64,000 nucleotides of DNA, taken from NCBI RefSeq assembly GCF_002506585.1, contig NZ_DAXW01000016.1, positions 113,510-177,509 on the forward strand, written 5' to 3'. Origin of the DNA: Methanoculleus sp. UBA430 (GTDB lineage: Archaea > Halobacteriota > Methanomicrobia > Methanomicrobiales > Methanoculleaceae). The notes under the pieces are model-generated. The model did no database searches, had not been told where the DNA came from, and saw only the letters and a program-made list of their open reading frames with translations. How positions within the stretch are numbered: position 1 is the stretch's first letter; the number at the start of each line of letters is the position of its first letter. A program made the position numbers and the translations under genes. Shown in pieces: positions 34,247 to 43,660 of this stretch.

Positions 34247-36046
34247 ATGTCCTGGAATTGGTACCCATTGAGCCGTTTTCAAAAAGACCTGTTTACCGGG
34301 ACGGATATTGTCAGAATGATCGTGGTGGTGTCATTCTCGGCGATATCGTTTATGCTGACGGCTGTTGCACCGGATTACAACGCTTTCCTCATCTATCCCC
34401 TGATCTACTGTATCTCCATACTCCTTGTTGCTCTCTGGTTCCCGGAAAAAGGGATCTGGGTGACCGGAACCCTGGTTGCCGGATTCGTGCTTATCCAGGT
34501 GTACCTATCAGTCCTTGGGGTTACCATAGACCTTGTGATGACCGGGTTGCACATGGTGATCTTCTTCTGGGTCTTCGCGGCCACGACACTCTTCGTGCGG
34601 AGCTCCCGCCTGACCGCCTCCCGGTGCAGGCAGATCCTCGGAGATACCCGCGATGCGAAGTTTCTGTGCGACCCGCAAACCCTCCGACTGCTCTGTGTCA
34701 GCGAACGGTGCGCCGATATCCTCGGTTACGCCCCGCAGGATCTCGTCGGCCTCCCGGCGGAGAAATTCTGGGCGGATGAGAGCGGCAAGGCCCGGTTTAT
34801 CGAGGAGATGAAACGGGAAGGGTACATCGGGAACGCAGAGATGATCTTTCGTGCGCAGAACGGCGATGCCCGCGTGGTCCTCCTCTCCTGCCGGGCTCTG
34901 GTCCCGGAGAACCTCTTCGAGTGTACGGTTGTGGATATCGGCAGCCTCCAGAACAAGCATAACAGCCTCATCCGGTCGAACGGGCGCCTGAAAGAACTCA
35001 TCCAGCAGTCAAACGACCTCTTTTTCGTGCAGGATGCTACGGGCCGCATCCTGCACTTCTCCTGGTTGCGCGCCCACGAGTACGGAATAATTTCCGATGA
35101 CCTCATCGGGCGGGGAATGGATGCACTCCTGCCCGTTGACCTGGCCGCGCGGCATATGGAATGGGTTCACAAGGTGATCCGTGAGCAGAAGAACGCCCGT
35201 TACGATCTTGACCTCACGATAGCAGGTGCCCGGCACACCTTCTCCATCACACTTGCCCCGTATGCCGGGGTGGACGGCTCCCTCGTCGGCATCGTAGGGT
35301 CGGCGCGCGATACCACCGAGGTACGGCGGCAGAGGATCGCCTGCAGGCAGATGATATGCGAGATCGACCAGTGGGAGGGGCTCGTCACTACGCTCTCCCA
35401 TGAACTGCGCACGCCCCTGCAGCCGCTCGTCGGTTACCTGGCGATGCTCGTCGAGAATCCCGGGCGTTATGGTCTCACGGGGGAGACGGAGAAGTTCCTT
35501 ACTACCTGCCTTGCGTGCGCGAGGCAGGAACAGGCGGTGGTGGAGAGGATGGTCGAGTTGAGCCTGCTGACGATGGACCATGTCGAACTCACCATTCAGG
35601 ACGTATCCCTCCGCCAGCTCATCAGCTCTGTCATCTCTGATGGCGGGTATGACCGGGATGCCGGGATCCACAACGAAATTCCGGAAACTACCCGGATCTG
35701 GGGAGATCCCGATCGGCTCTATCTTGCGGTGGAGAGCCTGGTATCAAATGCGGTTAAATATAATCAACTGCCAAAGGAAGTATGGATCCGCTATGCCGAA
35801 TCAAATGAAAACCATTATATTATGGTATGCGATAATGGCATCGGTATCCCTAAGGATATTATCGACGCGATCTTTGGGCAGTTTTATATCAGGGACCCTG
35901 AAAAACCGAACCGTGACGGCGGTCGGATCGGCCTGAGGCTCTCGATTGCGAAGAAATATATCCAGTTGCATGGAGGAGAGATAACGGTGACGAGTGCGGT
36001 GGGCGAGGGGAGCACTTTCACGATCAGATTGCCAAAGGAGGCCTGA
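34247..36046 (+). CDS. Membrane PAS-domain sensor histidine kinase
   Basis: 599 residues. Four N-terminal membrane helices (about 20-120) precede two PAS-like domains: one around 145-240 with ERCADILGYAPQDLVG, one around 255-370 with QDATGRILHFSWLRAHEYGI. The HisKA dimerisation motif is LSHELRTP with His385. The ATPase domain has SNAVKYN, DNGIGIP and GGRIGLRLSIAKKY. It senses an unknown signal at the membrane and should phosphorylate the response regulator that follows 2 nt after its stop. The G2 box GGRIGLRLS is a slight variant of GTGLGLS. Confidence 0.93.
   Translation: MSWNWYPLSRFQKDLFTGTDIVRMIVVVSFSAISFMLTAVAPDYNAFLIYPLIYCISILLVALWFPEKGIWVTGTLVAGFVLIQVYLSVLGVTIDLVMTGLHMVIFFWVFAATTLFVRSSRLTASRCRQILGDTRDAKFLCDPQTLRLLCVSERCADILGYAPQDLVGLPAEKFWADESGKARFIEEMKREGYIGNAEMIFRAQNGDARVVLLSCRALVPENLFECTVVDIGSLQNKHNSLIRSNGRLKELIQQSNDLFFVQDATGRILHFSWLRAHEYGIISDDLIGRGMDALLPVDLAARHMEWVHKVIREQKNARYDLDLTIAGARHTFSITLAPYAGVDGSLVGIVGSARDTTEVRRQRIACRQMICEIDQWEGLVTTLSHELRTPLQPLVGYLAMLVENPGRYGLTGETEKFLTTCLACARQEQAVVERMVELSLLTMDHVELTIQDVSLRQLISSVISDGGYDRDAGIHNEIPETTRIWGDPDRLYLAVESLVSNAVKYNQLPKEVWIRYAESNENHYIMVCDNGIGIPKDIIDAIFGQFYIRDPEKPNRDGGRIGLRLSIAKKYIQLHGGEITVTSAVGEGSTFTIRLPKEA
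36036..36042 (+). promoter_or_regulatory. Shine-Dalgarno that supports the TTG start of the response regulator
   Basis: AGGAGGC with a core AAAGGAGG lies about 7 nt before a TTG at 36049, just inside the kinase 3' end. It supports the TTG rather than the ATG at 36064 as start of the receiver protein. Confidence 0.5.
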
Positions 36047-36048
36047 AT

Positions 36049-36474
36049 TTGGGAACGAAGATTATGGTCGTCGACGATGACCTGCCGACGCTGGAAGTAA
36101 TGGAACTGCTGCTCAGGAAGATCAACCGCGAACCTCTTCTGGTCCACAACGGGTGGGACGCCCTGCGGATGCTCAAGAAAGAGAAACCTGCGCTCATCAT
36201 CCTCGACGTGATGATGTCTCCCATTGACGGATGGCAGTTCCTGGAGGAGTTGAAGCGGAACGACGAACTCAAAGATATCCCGGTCCTGCTCTTTACCGCA
36301 AAACACGTCTGGCCCGAGGAGTATTCGCGATATGCGGATGATATCGTCGGCGTCCTGGAGAAACCTATCTCGCTCGCCGAGCTGAAGGCGGCACTGGAGA
36401 AGGCTGTTCCCCATGATGCCTCTTCTCACACGGATGACGACACTCACTACACCCCACAGATCCGAAGCGGATAA
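36049..36474 (+). CDS. CheY-like response regulator (receiver only)
   Basis: 141 residues from TTG 36049, chosen for the good ribosome-binding site; ATG 36064 would lose the first five residues but keep the receiver core. Acidic pocket VVDDD at the start, phospho-acceptor Asp53 in LIILDVMMSPIDGW, Thr in LLFTAKH and Lys in VLEKPIS. No output domain: it ends shortly after the receiver with a His/Asp-rich tail, so it probably acts by protein contact. Cognate partner of the kinase 2 nt upstream. Confidence 0.92.
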   Translation: MGTKIMVVDDDLPTLEVMELLLRKINREPLLVHNGWDALRMLKKEKPALIILDVMMSPIDGWQFLEELKRNDELKDIPVLLFTAKHVWPEEYSRYADDIVGVLEKPISLAELKAALEKAVPHDASSHTDDDTHYTPQIRSG

Positions 36475-36582
36475 CCTCTTCTACGTTCACACCTTCCTTT
36501 CCGGCCCCCTTCCGGGGTCTGCATGCCCCTACCGAAAGGCATTTCTTTTGCCGGAAGTGTAGTGCCGGATAGTGTTGCTCTC

Positions 36583-37905
36583 ATGATCGTTACGGATCTT
36601 CCCGGCTGTCCCTCCCTCAAGGAATACCGACGGATCGTGGGTGAAGAACGTTTTTCGGCAATCGATGTTCTTGCCGATCGCCTTTCAGGCGTCAGGCTGC
36701 AGGAGATCAACTCGACCCGCCAGGGAGGTGGCGTCGCGGAGATCCTGATCTCGTACGTTCCTTTCCTCAACGCGCTCGGCCTTGAGGCAACCTGGAGTGT
36801 CATGGAGGCCGAACCGGCGTTCTTCGATGTCACGAAGACGCTTCACAACTTCCTCCAGGGCCGGGACGGGTTTTCACCCTCGATGGTCGAGACCTACTGG
36901 GAGGCCCAGCGGCAGAACGAAGGGCTGATCGAGGACGACTCCGATGTTGTGACCGTTCACGACCCCCAGCCCCTCGGTCTCGTCGAGTTCCTGACGGCGA
37001 GGGAGCGCGAGCAGAAGAGGCTGCTCTGGCGGTGCCACGTCCAGCTGGAGACGGTGCCCACCTCGACTGTGGGAAGCATCGGCAACATCATGCGGCGGCT
37101 GGTCGAGAAGTACCACGCAAGCATATTTTCAAGTTTCCAGTATCTTCCTCTCTGGAATGTGCCGAGTTTCATCATCCCGCCGTTCATCGATCCCTTATCC
37201 GAGAAGAATCGTGACCTTCCCCGGGCCGAGATCGACGCCACCCTTGAGAAGTACGGTATCGACCCGGCAAAGCCGATCGTCACTCAGGTCTCTCGATACG
37301 ACGTCTTCAAGGACCCGGTCGGTGTCATCCAGTCATTTCGGCGGGTACGTCAGAAGACCCCCTGCCAGCTCGTCCTCGTCGGCGGGCGGGCGTGCGACGA
37401 CCCGGAGTGCTACCTCGTCCTGCGCGAGGTCCGCGAGACGGCCGAGGACGATCCCGACATCCATATCCTCGACCTCCCGCCGGACAGCCACCGCGAGATC
37501 AACGCGATCCAGCGGGCGTCGGACGTGATCGTCCAGAAGTCCATAAAGGAGGGGTTCGGACTGACAGTGACCGAAGGGCTCTGGAAGGGGAAGCCCGTCA
37601 TCGGCGGGAACGTCGGCGGCATACCGCTCCAGATTCGCGATGGCTGGAACGGCTACCTGGTCTCGACGGTCCAGGAGACCGCCGACCGTGTCCTCCACCT
37701 CCTCCGGAACCCGGAGTTGGCCGAGGAGATGGGAGCGCGAGGGAGGGAGTTCGTGCGGGAGTATTACCTCCTTCCCCGGGGCGTCCAGGACCACCTTGCC
37801 GTCGTCGACCAGATGGTCAACGGGAGGATTACCGCCCGGGACAGCGTCATCTGCTACCACCCGCAGGTGGTGACGACCCGGATGTCCACGTGCCCCGCGC
37901 GGTAA
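36583..37905 (+). CDS. treT: Trehalose synthase TreT (GT4 glycosyltransferase)
   Basis: 440 residues from the Met at 36583; a Met at 36523 would add 20 residues outside the family alignment. Close to Pyrococcus/Thermoproteus TreT: CPSLKEYRRIVGEE, the substrate region INSTRQGGGVAEIL, VHDPQPLGLVEF, LLWRCHVQLE, PPFIDPLSEKNRDL and the GT4 motif KEGFGLTVTEGLWKGKPVIGG. TreT makes trehalose from a nucleotide-activated glucose and free glucose. Trehalose is a compatible solute and stress protectant. Downstream of the two-component pair but separated by about 100 nt. Confidence 0.88.
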   Translation: MIVTDLPGCPSLKEYRRIVGEERFSAIDVLADRLSGVRLQEINSTRQGGGVAEILISYVPFLNALGLEATWSVMEAEPAFFDVTKTLHNFLQGRDGFSPSMVETYWEAQRQNEGLIEDDSDVVTVHDPQPLGLVEFLTAREREQKRLLWRCHVQLETVPTSTVGSIGNIMRRLVEKYHASIFSSFQYLPLWNVPSFIIPPFIDPLSEKNRDLPRAEIDATLEKYGIDPAKPIVTQVSRYDVFKDPVGVIQSFRRVRQKTPCQLVLVGGRACDDPECYLVLREVRETAEDDPDIHILDLPPDSHREINAIQRASDVIVQKSIKEGFGLTVTEGLWKGKPVIGGNVGGIPLQIRDGWNGYLVSTVQETADRVLHLLRNPELAEEMGARGREFVREYYLLPRGVQDHLAVVDQMVNGRITARDSVICYHPQVVTTRMSTCPAR

Positions 37906-37935
37906 CGATTCGCTCCTTCGCTGCCCGCGTCAAGG

Positions 37936-38394
37936 TCACCGGATGGGGATCTCCTTTCCCCCGGGTCCGGAGCCGGTCCTCATCTTCTTCAGGCGCACCT
38001 CGAGGACGCCGTTCTTTAACCGGGTCCCGGCTCCCTCACCCGTTACGCTCGCCGGCAGGCGTATCAACCGGCTCAGGATGCCGTTCCCGCGCTCGTGGAT
38101 GGAGTAGCCTCGCCCCTCTTCGACCGGTCCGGCACGCCTCGCCGTTACCCGCAGGGTCTGCGGGTTGAGCAGGTTGATCCTGATCGCGTCCTCCTCCGCG
38201 CCGGGCAGTTCCGCAACAACGATCACCTCATCGTCGTGGTCGAGGATATCGACCCGGAAGTCCGTGGAGAAACTGAGGGAGTCGCGGCTTCCGCTGTCCT
38301 GGGCGGTCCTCCCGCCCCTGCCTTCCCGATTCTCCGCCGTCTCATCGATCCCCCGCCGCCCGGTGCCGAAACGCTCGTCTTCACTTCCTGTCAA
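37936..38394 (-). CDS. Hsp20/alpha-crystallin small heat-shock protein
   Basis: 152 residues. A polar N-terminal arm (about 1-45) is followed by the alpha-crystallin domain (FRVDILDHDDEVIVVAELPGA to LKNGVLEVRLKK; RLKNGVLEV is the family signature) and a short tail ending in IPIR, the IxI motif that binds neighbouring subunits. ATP-independent holdase against aggregation. It faces TreT, with the two genes convergent, in a segment of several stress-type genes. Confidence 0.93.
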   Translation of the reverse strand: MTGSEDERFGTGRRGIDETAENREGRGGRTAQDSGSRDSLSFSTDFRVDILDHDDEVIVVAELPGAEEDAIRINLLNPQTLRVTARRAGPVEEGRGYSIHERGNGILSRLIRLPASVTGEGAGTRLKNGVLEVRLKKMRTGSGPGGKEIPIR

Positions 38395-38722
38395 TGCTTC
38401 TCTCCTCCTGCAGTCTGGTAGCCACCGGATGGCAACCGGCCATCCGGCGTCCCCTCTTGAACCAATATACTTAACGTTTCGTATCCTGGAGACGGGCGCA
38501 CCCCTGGTCGGTTTGTCCTGCCGGTGCTGTCGGGTTGTCGGAAGAAGGTGTTTCTTGCGCTCCCCTCTTCCCGGGCGTCAGGTTTTTATGATGTGACCGG
38601 TATGGTGGGAGACCCCCGGAGTTCCGGGGTGCGGGACGACGGGGTAACTCAATCACCTGCACCGCCGTACCGGCGGAGATTCCAGTGCCGACGAACCGGC
38701 GAGGATTGTGGAGGAGAAAGGA
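38395..38722. other. Intergenic region with inverted repeats
   Basis: 328 bases between divergent genes. An AT-rich ATATACTTAACG (38465-38476) may be the promoter of hsp20. Nearer the ferritin-like gene there is TTTTTATGAT (38583-38592) as a possible promoter, then the inverted repeat CCCCGGAGTTCCGGGG (38615-38630) and GCCGTACCGGC (38663-38673), which could fold in a long leader of about 110 nt. No gene seen. Confidence 0.45.
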
Positions 38723-39967
38723 ATGACTCAGTTTAAACCCTTTGATATGGAAGGCATGCCGATCGAGGAGCAGCCCATGAACTGGAAGGACATGATCAAG
38801 GCCCCGTATGACAAGAAGACGGTCGACGCCTACACCCGGACCCGGATCATCCTCATGAACGGTATCGAGAACAACGCTGTCCTGATGTCGCACGCGATCG
38901 AGCGGATGCACCCCGATCCCGAGGTGAAGAAGTCGATGGCCCTGATGCGGCGGATCGACTCCCAGCAGCAAGAGACAATCAACTGGCTCAATCCGGCGGA
39001 CCAGTCGATCATCGAGACCACCCTCGGTTACGAGCAGGTGGCGGTCGACCTCACCGCGAACCTGGCGCAGAACGAGCCGGACCCCTACGTGAAGCAGACG
39101 CTTGACTTTGCCCTGCTCGAGGACTTCGACCACCTCTACCGCTACAGCTGCCTCTACGACTACATCGAGGGCGGCGACCCGGAGGCGATCGTCCAGGGCA
39201 AGACCGAGGTCAAGCCGGGCCGGCCGACGAGCATCGAGCACCGCCACCCCTTTGACTCGATGCGCAAACACTACGACAAGGATACGGCCGATATCAAGAC
39301 GAAGATGAACTACATCACGATCACCGCGGGGGAGCAGCAGACGATGCTTTACTACCGGGCGCACGGGTTCATGTACCCCGACGAGATTGCACGGCAGCTG
39401 TATGCGGAGATCGCGGAGATCGAGGAGCAGCACGTGACCCAGTATGGGCTGCTCGGCGACCCGAACGAGACGATGCTTGAGAAGATGGCGATGATGGAAC
39501 TCAACGAGGCCTATCTCTACTACTCCTTTGTACAGCAAGAGAGCGATCCGAGGATCAGGGGGATCTGGGAGAATTTCATGAAGATGGAGATCACGCACTT
39601 CAACGAGTGTGCACGGCTCATGAAGCAGTACGAAGGGCGGGATATCCGGGATCTCGTGAAGGCCGACGTCATCGGGCCCCTGGTTGTCTTCGAGCAGAAC
39701 AAGGACTACGTCAACAGCGTCATCGACAACCAGCTCGACCTTGCGCCGAACAACATGGAGTTCATGCGGATGCGCGACCTCCCGGACAACTGGGCAAGTT
39801 TCGGCTACCAGCGCGTCATGAACGCAAAGGGTGTTCCGAGCGAGGAAGTCGTCGGGAAAGCCGGCCCGAGCCTTGTAGAGCGCGACCAGGCGGAGAATAT
39901 CCGGAGGGTCAAGCAGGAGATGGCCCGCCGGGTCGAGAAGGGGATGGCAGCGGTGCCGGCCCGGTAA
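38723..39967 (+). CDS. Tandem ferritin-like (diiron) protein
   Basis: 414 residues from ATG 38723; a GTG at 38708 is less likely because GGAGG sits just before the ATG. Residues about 195-300 show the complete four-helix diiron pattern: E204 (GEQQ), ExxH at 234-237 (EEQH), E259/E262 (MELNEAY) and ExxH at 289-292 (EITH). Residues about 40-150 form a second, degenerate copy (E49, E104, ExxxH at 133-137). Such proteins act in iron handling or peroxide/oxygen detoxification. No signal peptide, so cytoplasmic. I do not recognise the exact family. Confidence 0.75.
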   Translation: MTQFKPFDMEGMPIEEQPMNWKDMIKAPYDKKTVDAYTRTRIILMNGIENNAVLMSHAIERMHPDPEVKKSMALMRRIDSQQQETINWLNPADQSIIETTLGYEQVAVDLTANLAQNEPDPYVKQTLDFALLEDFDHLYRYSCLYDYIEGGDPEAIVQGKTEVKPGRPTSIEHRHPFDSMRKHYDKDTADIKTKMNYITITAGEQQTMLYYRAHGFMYPDEIARQLYAEIAEIEEQHVTQYGLLGDPNETMLEKMAMMELNEAYLYYSFVQQESDPRIRGIWENFMKMEITHFNECARLMKQYEGRDIRDLVKADVIGPLVVFEQNKDYVNSVIDNQLDLAPNNMEFMRMRDLPDNWASFGYQRVMNAKGVPSEEVVGKAGPSLVERDQAENIRRVKQEMARRVEKGMAAVPAR

Positions 39968-39974
39968 GTACTCC

Positions 39975-39981
39975 TTTTTTT
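39975..39981 (+). terminator. U-tract after ferritin-like gene
   Basis: Seven T preceded by CC, 8 nt after the stop codon at 39967. The same pattern (TCC or CTT followed by T-rich run) follows other plus-strand stops in this window. Confidence 0.5.
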
Positions 39982-40072
39982 ACGACGGACAGGGCCCTGC
40001 GGCTGGTCACGAGTTAAACTCTCGCAGCCTTTGCACAAGAACCACCTGACCCTCTTGCATCTTCGCACGGGA

Positions 40073-42493
40073 TCAGGGTTGCCGGGGGGTGTGCCCGGAC
40101 GCGGCGTGCTCCCGGGGTTCGTCGCCCTCAGATTTTCTGAGCGTGAACCGGAACGCCGCGCCCTCATCCGACCGGCCAGTCACGCGGTCCTCGACCCGGA
40201 TTCTGCCGCCGTAACGGTTGAGCAGCATCCGGCAGATCGAGAGGCCGAGGCCATGTCCGCTCGCGCCGGCCTTTCTCTGCTCGAACCGGGTAAAGATCCT
40301 CTCCTTTGCGTTGTCGGGGACACCAGGGCCGGTATCGGCGACGGTGACCTGGACCATCCCTTCCTCGTCGGCATCCTCGACGGTTACGGCAACCTCGACG
40401 TTCGGCCCGCCGTGCTTCGCGGCGTTTCCGATAAGATTCGTGAAGACCTCGGGCAGGAGGTCGTCGGCGAGGACCGTCACGTTCGTCCCCTCGTAGGTGA
40501 TGCGGGTGTCCGGGTAATGGGTGATCTCCGCCCGGACCACCTCATCAAGGTCGACCGGGATAAGCCTGACCCGGCTTTCGCGGATCTTCCGGATGGTCCC
40601 GACGTTGGCGGTGATCTCCATGCTCTTCTTGATGCCGGCACGGAGTTTCTGCAGGTATCTTCGCTCCTCCCCGCCGAGCATATCCATGAGCAGGTCGGCG
40701 TAGATGTTCGCGACGTTGTCGACATTCCGGATGTCGTGGGTGAGGATGTCCAGGTAGAGGTTCGCCTCCCGGTTCGCTGCCTCGAGCCTCTGATAGAGTA
40801 TCCCCCGCAGGGCCCCGGCCCCGACCTCCCTGCCGACCGCCACGAGGATCTGGCGAGTCGCGGTCGGGATCTCCGGACCGGTGGTGCTCCCGAGCATGAG
40901 CGCCCCGACGACGGAGGACTCGGCAACGAGCGGGATGCAGGCGAGGGAGGCGACCTCGAAGTCCGCGAGCACGTCCCGCTCCCGGCTGCCGGCACTTTCC
41001 GTCCCCTCGACGAACCATGGCTGGCCGGCGACGAAGACCCGGTTGTAGGGCCATTGGCGGGCGTTGAGTGTCCGGTTCTGCATCAGGGCGAACTCGGAGA
41101 CCTTTCGATGGCACCGGAGGACCGCCTGGATCCTTTCTTTTCCCTCCAGCATGTAGATCATACCGATATCGAAACCAAGATTATCAAGGACCGCATCAAG
41201 TGCGTTGTCGAGCAGTTCGCCCAGGGTGAACGAGGACGCCGACGCCGTGATGACTGCGTTCAGGACGGCAAGCCTCCTATTCCGGATACGGACCTCCTCC
41301 TCGGCCCGCATCCGCTCCGTGACGTCGGCGAGCGAGAAGACCAGCCCCAGAACGCTTCCCTCCGCATCCTTCACCGGCACGAGGCTCCAGTCCCAATAGG
41401 TCTTCCCGCGTTCGGGCTGCGTCTCGTAGGTGAACGGTTTTGCAAATACCCTGAACGCCTCTCCGGTATCCCGCACCCGCTCGAAGATCGCCTGGTTCTC
41501 CGGGTTCGGGAAGAGGTCGAAGTGCCGTTTCCCGAGGAGGTCCTCTTCCGTGTATCCGGACCCCTCCGCGTAGGCCGTGTTCACCCGGACGAACCGGAAC
41601 TCCGCGTCAAGGTAGGCAAGGTGGACGTCGGTGTACTCCATGACCGTTCGGAGGAGGTCGCGCTCTTCGGCGAGATCGACGGCGAGCGATTGGTTCTCGG
41701 CGAGCAGCCACTCCCGCTCTGCATCCACCCGCTTCCTCCGGGTGATGTCCCGTGCGAGCCACCGGACCTCCGCAAGGCTCCCCCGGTCGTCACGGACGGC
41801 CGTGACCGAGAGGGAGACGGGGATGGGCTCCCCGGCCGCGGGCTGCACCCATACCTCGATCCCTCGCAGGGGCTCGAAAGGACCGCTCTTGAGGCGCGTG
41901 AGGAGGTCCCGGAACGTCTCCCTGCACTCCGGGATGATGCAGGCCAGGCTGGATGTCCCGATCAGGTTCTCCCTCTCGCTGCCGAGGAGGAGGGCTCCTG
42001 CCCGGTTCACGTCGAGGATCGCGCCTCGCGGGTCGCAGACGAAGTAGCCGTCGGGAGCGAGGTCGAAGAGGTCCCGGTAGCGGCTGTGCTCCTGCGCGAT
42101 CTGCCGGTACTTCTCCTCGCTCTCCTTCCTCGCGGTGATATCGCTGACGAGAAGGAGCATCGTGCCATCGTCCTGGACCCGGATCGAGCACGCCACCCAG
42201 CGGTCGGGAGCGATCCGGAATTCCAGTCTGGAGAGCACTGTCCCTGCCCGGAGCGCCGCGAGCAGCCGCCCTGCTGCTTCCGCGTCAGCGATGAGCGGTA
42301 TGATGTGGGTGCGCACGAGCGCCATCCCGTTCGCCCCGGAGAGGTCCCGGCCGTCCGGCAGCGACAGGAGGCGACGAAAGGCCCGGTTGACTCGCACGAC
42401 CCTTCTCTCGGAATCAAGCAGGAGCAGGCCGTCCTCGAGTTCGTCGAGGGAAAGGTCCGGAGCGGATTGGGTCGAAGGTGTCGTTGCGTGCAT
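40073..42493 (-). CDS. Cytoplasmic PAS/GAF sensor histidine kinase
   Basis: 806 residues and no membrane helix. At least three PAS domains: about 15-115 (DGLLLLDSERRVVRVNRAFR), 140-260 (LFDLAPDGYFVCDPRG), 285-410 (AYLDAEFRFVRVNTAYAEGSGY). A GAF domain follows (about 430-570). The dimerisation helix has the phospho-acceptor His at about 586 (DILTHDIRNVDNVA). The ATPase has NLIGNAAKHGG, VADTGPGVP and GHGLGLSICRML. Multi-domain architecture suggests sensing of redox or small ligands. No response regulator lies beside it. Confidence 0.92.
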   Translation of the reverse strand: MHATTPSTQSAPDLSLDELEDGLLLLDSERRVVRVNRAFRRLLSLPDGRDLSGANGMALVRTHIIPLIADAEAAGRLLAALRAGTVLSRLEFRIAPDRWVACSIRVQDDGTMLLLVSDITARKESEEKYRQIAQEHSRYRDLFDLAPDGYFVCDPRGAILDVNRAGALLLGSERENLIGTSSLACIIPECRETFRDLLTRLKSGPFEPLRGIEVWVQPAAGEPIPVSLSVTAVRDDRGSLAEVRWLARDITRRKRVDAEREWLLAENQSLAVDLAEERDLLRTVMEYTDVHLAYLDAEFRFVRVNTAYAEGSGYTEEDLLGKRHFDLFPNPENQAIFERVRDTGEAFRVFAKPFTYETQPERGKTYWDWSLVPVKDAEGSVLGLVFSLADVTERMRAEEEVRIRNRRLAVLNAVITASASSFTLGELLDNALDAVLDNLGFDIGMIYMLEGKERIQAVLRCHRKVSEFALMQNRTLNARQWPYNRVFVAGQPWFVEGTESAGSRERDVLADFEVASLACIPLVAESSVVGALMLGSTTGPEIPTATRQILVAVGREVGAGALRGILYQRLEAANREANLYLDILTHDIRNVDNVANIYADLLMDMLGGEERRYLQKLRAGIKKSMEITANVGTIRKIRESRVRLIPVDLDEVVRAEITHYPDTRITYEGTNVTVLADDLLPEVFTNLIGNAAKHGGPNVEVAVTVEDADEEGMVQVTVADTGPGVPDNAKERIFTRFEQRKAGASGHGLGLSICRMLLNRYGGRIRVEDRVTGRSDEGAAFRFTLRKSEGDEPREHAASGHTPRQP

Positions 42494-42681
42494 GGTACGG
42501 TCTCCCGGGTATTCTGACTATGTTCGGAAGAGAAGTTTCTGATATGAGTTCTGATAAAAGTTGGGAGAATAAGTTCCAGCGTGCCCGATTCTGTCTGATG
42601 CAATCTTCATCTGCATTCCTACCTGACGGCTGCATAAAGACTTTGCCTTCTGGTGCTGCCCGGTAGCGGCGATGCGGGCGC

Positions 42682-43332
42682 TCAACATTCCAAGAGAGCG
42701 TTTCTTGCCTCGCGGGCAAAAGCCAGGGTTCTTTCGGGGTTGCGGATCCCGTCTTTCCTGACGCCCGTATGCACATCGACTCCATATGGACGGACTTTCC
42801 GTATCGCCTCTGCGACATTCTCCGGCGTAAGCCCTCCTGCAAGTATGACGGGAATTGCCGAGTTTGCGACGATTGCCGCGCTGATATTCCAGTCGTGAGG
42901 GATCCCCGTTCCCCCGAGTTTTTCTCTGGTCCTGGTGTCGAGGAGGAGCGCATCGGCATAGGGCTCATAGCGTTTTCCCATCTCGATAGCCGACTCGTCC
43001 ATCACGTGAACGGCTTTCACGATCTTTAGGTACGGGAGAGCATCGCGGATGACGTCGATCTCGGATGGTTCGACGATATTCTGGATCTGCAATGTCGTGC
43101 AGTGCGAACTGTTCACCAGCTCGATGAGGTCTTCTGTCTCCTGCAGGTGGGTGACTGCGACCGGTTCGATGAACGGCGGGAGATGGCGTACCATCTTCGC
43201 GGCTTCTGCCGGAGTTACGAAATCGCTGCTTTGATGCGTCACGCCCATGATGAAACCCACAGCATCGCAGCCTGCATCGATTGCGGACTGCATATCCAAA
43301 AGACTGGTCGTTCCACAGAATTTAACCCGCAT
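42682..43332 (-). CDS. Phosphoribosylanthranilate isomerase-like protein
   Basis: 216 residues, TIM barrel of the TrpF family. It begins MRVKFCGTTSLLDMQSAIDAG with the catalytic Cys6, has the second catalytic Asp in ALLLDTRTREK and ends with VILAGGLTPENVAEAI and GVDVHTGVRKDGIRNPERT. The usual SSGVE phosphate motif reads HTGVRK. No trp gene lies nearby, so it might be the isomerase of tryptophan synthesis placed alone, or a paralogue with another substrate. Confidence 0.8.
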   Translation of the reverse strand: MRVKFCGTTSLLDMQSAIDAGCDAVGFIMGVTHQSSDFVTPAEAAKMVRHLPPFIEPVAVTHLQETEDLIELVNSSHCTTLQIQNIVEPSEIDVIRDALPYLKIVKAVHVMDESAIEMGKRYEPYADALLLDTRTREKLGGTGIPHDWNISAAIVANSAIPVILAGGLTPENVAEAIRKVRPYGVDVHTGVRKDGIRNPERTLAFAREARNALLEC

Positions 43333-43450
43333 CGGATCCTCTCTGTCGTTATGGCAGATAGGGTATTTGCAGATATCAAAGGCCGCGACGACAGATCCGT
43401 GGCGGCGATCGGCGTTATGTAAAGGAAGATATCAGGAAAGTTGCCTGGGA

Positions 43451-43524
43451 TGCCCCCGCCCGGATTTGAACCGGGGACAACCAGATCTTCAGTCTGGCGC
43501 TCTCCCAGTCTGAGCTACAGGGGC
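43451..43524 (-). tRNA. tRNA-Phe (GAA)
   Basis: 74 nt that fold as a full cloverleaf on the minus strand. The acceptor GCCCCTG pairs with CGGGGGC, with discriminator A. The anticodon arm CCAGA-CTGAAGA-TCTGG gives anticodon GAA (Phe). The T arm is CCCGGTTCAAATCCGGG. CCA is not encoded. A TTTATTAG stretch about 30 nt upstream may be its promoter. Confidence 0.96.
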
Positions 43525-43660
43525 TCCTGCCTTACAGTGTTGTAAGTTGTCCCTAATAAATCCTGTGCCTCTGGATGCGCCACCTCCCCTGCGCCGGGCG
43601 GCGGGACGGCACGGGGCTCAAGACCGCCTGTTTATCACGTCGTACACCGATATATGAACA

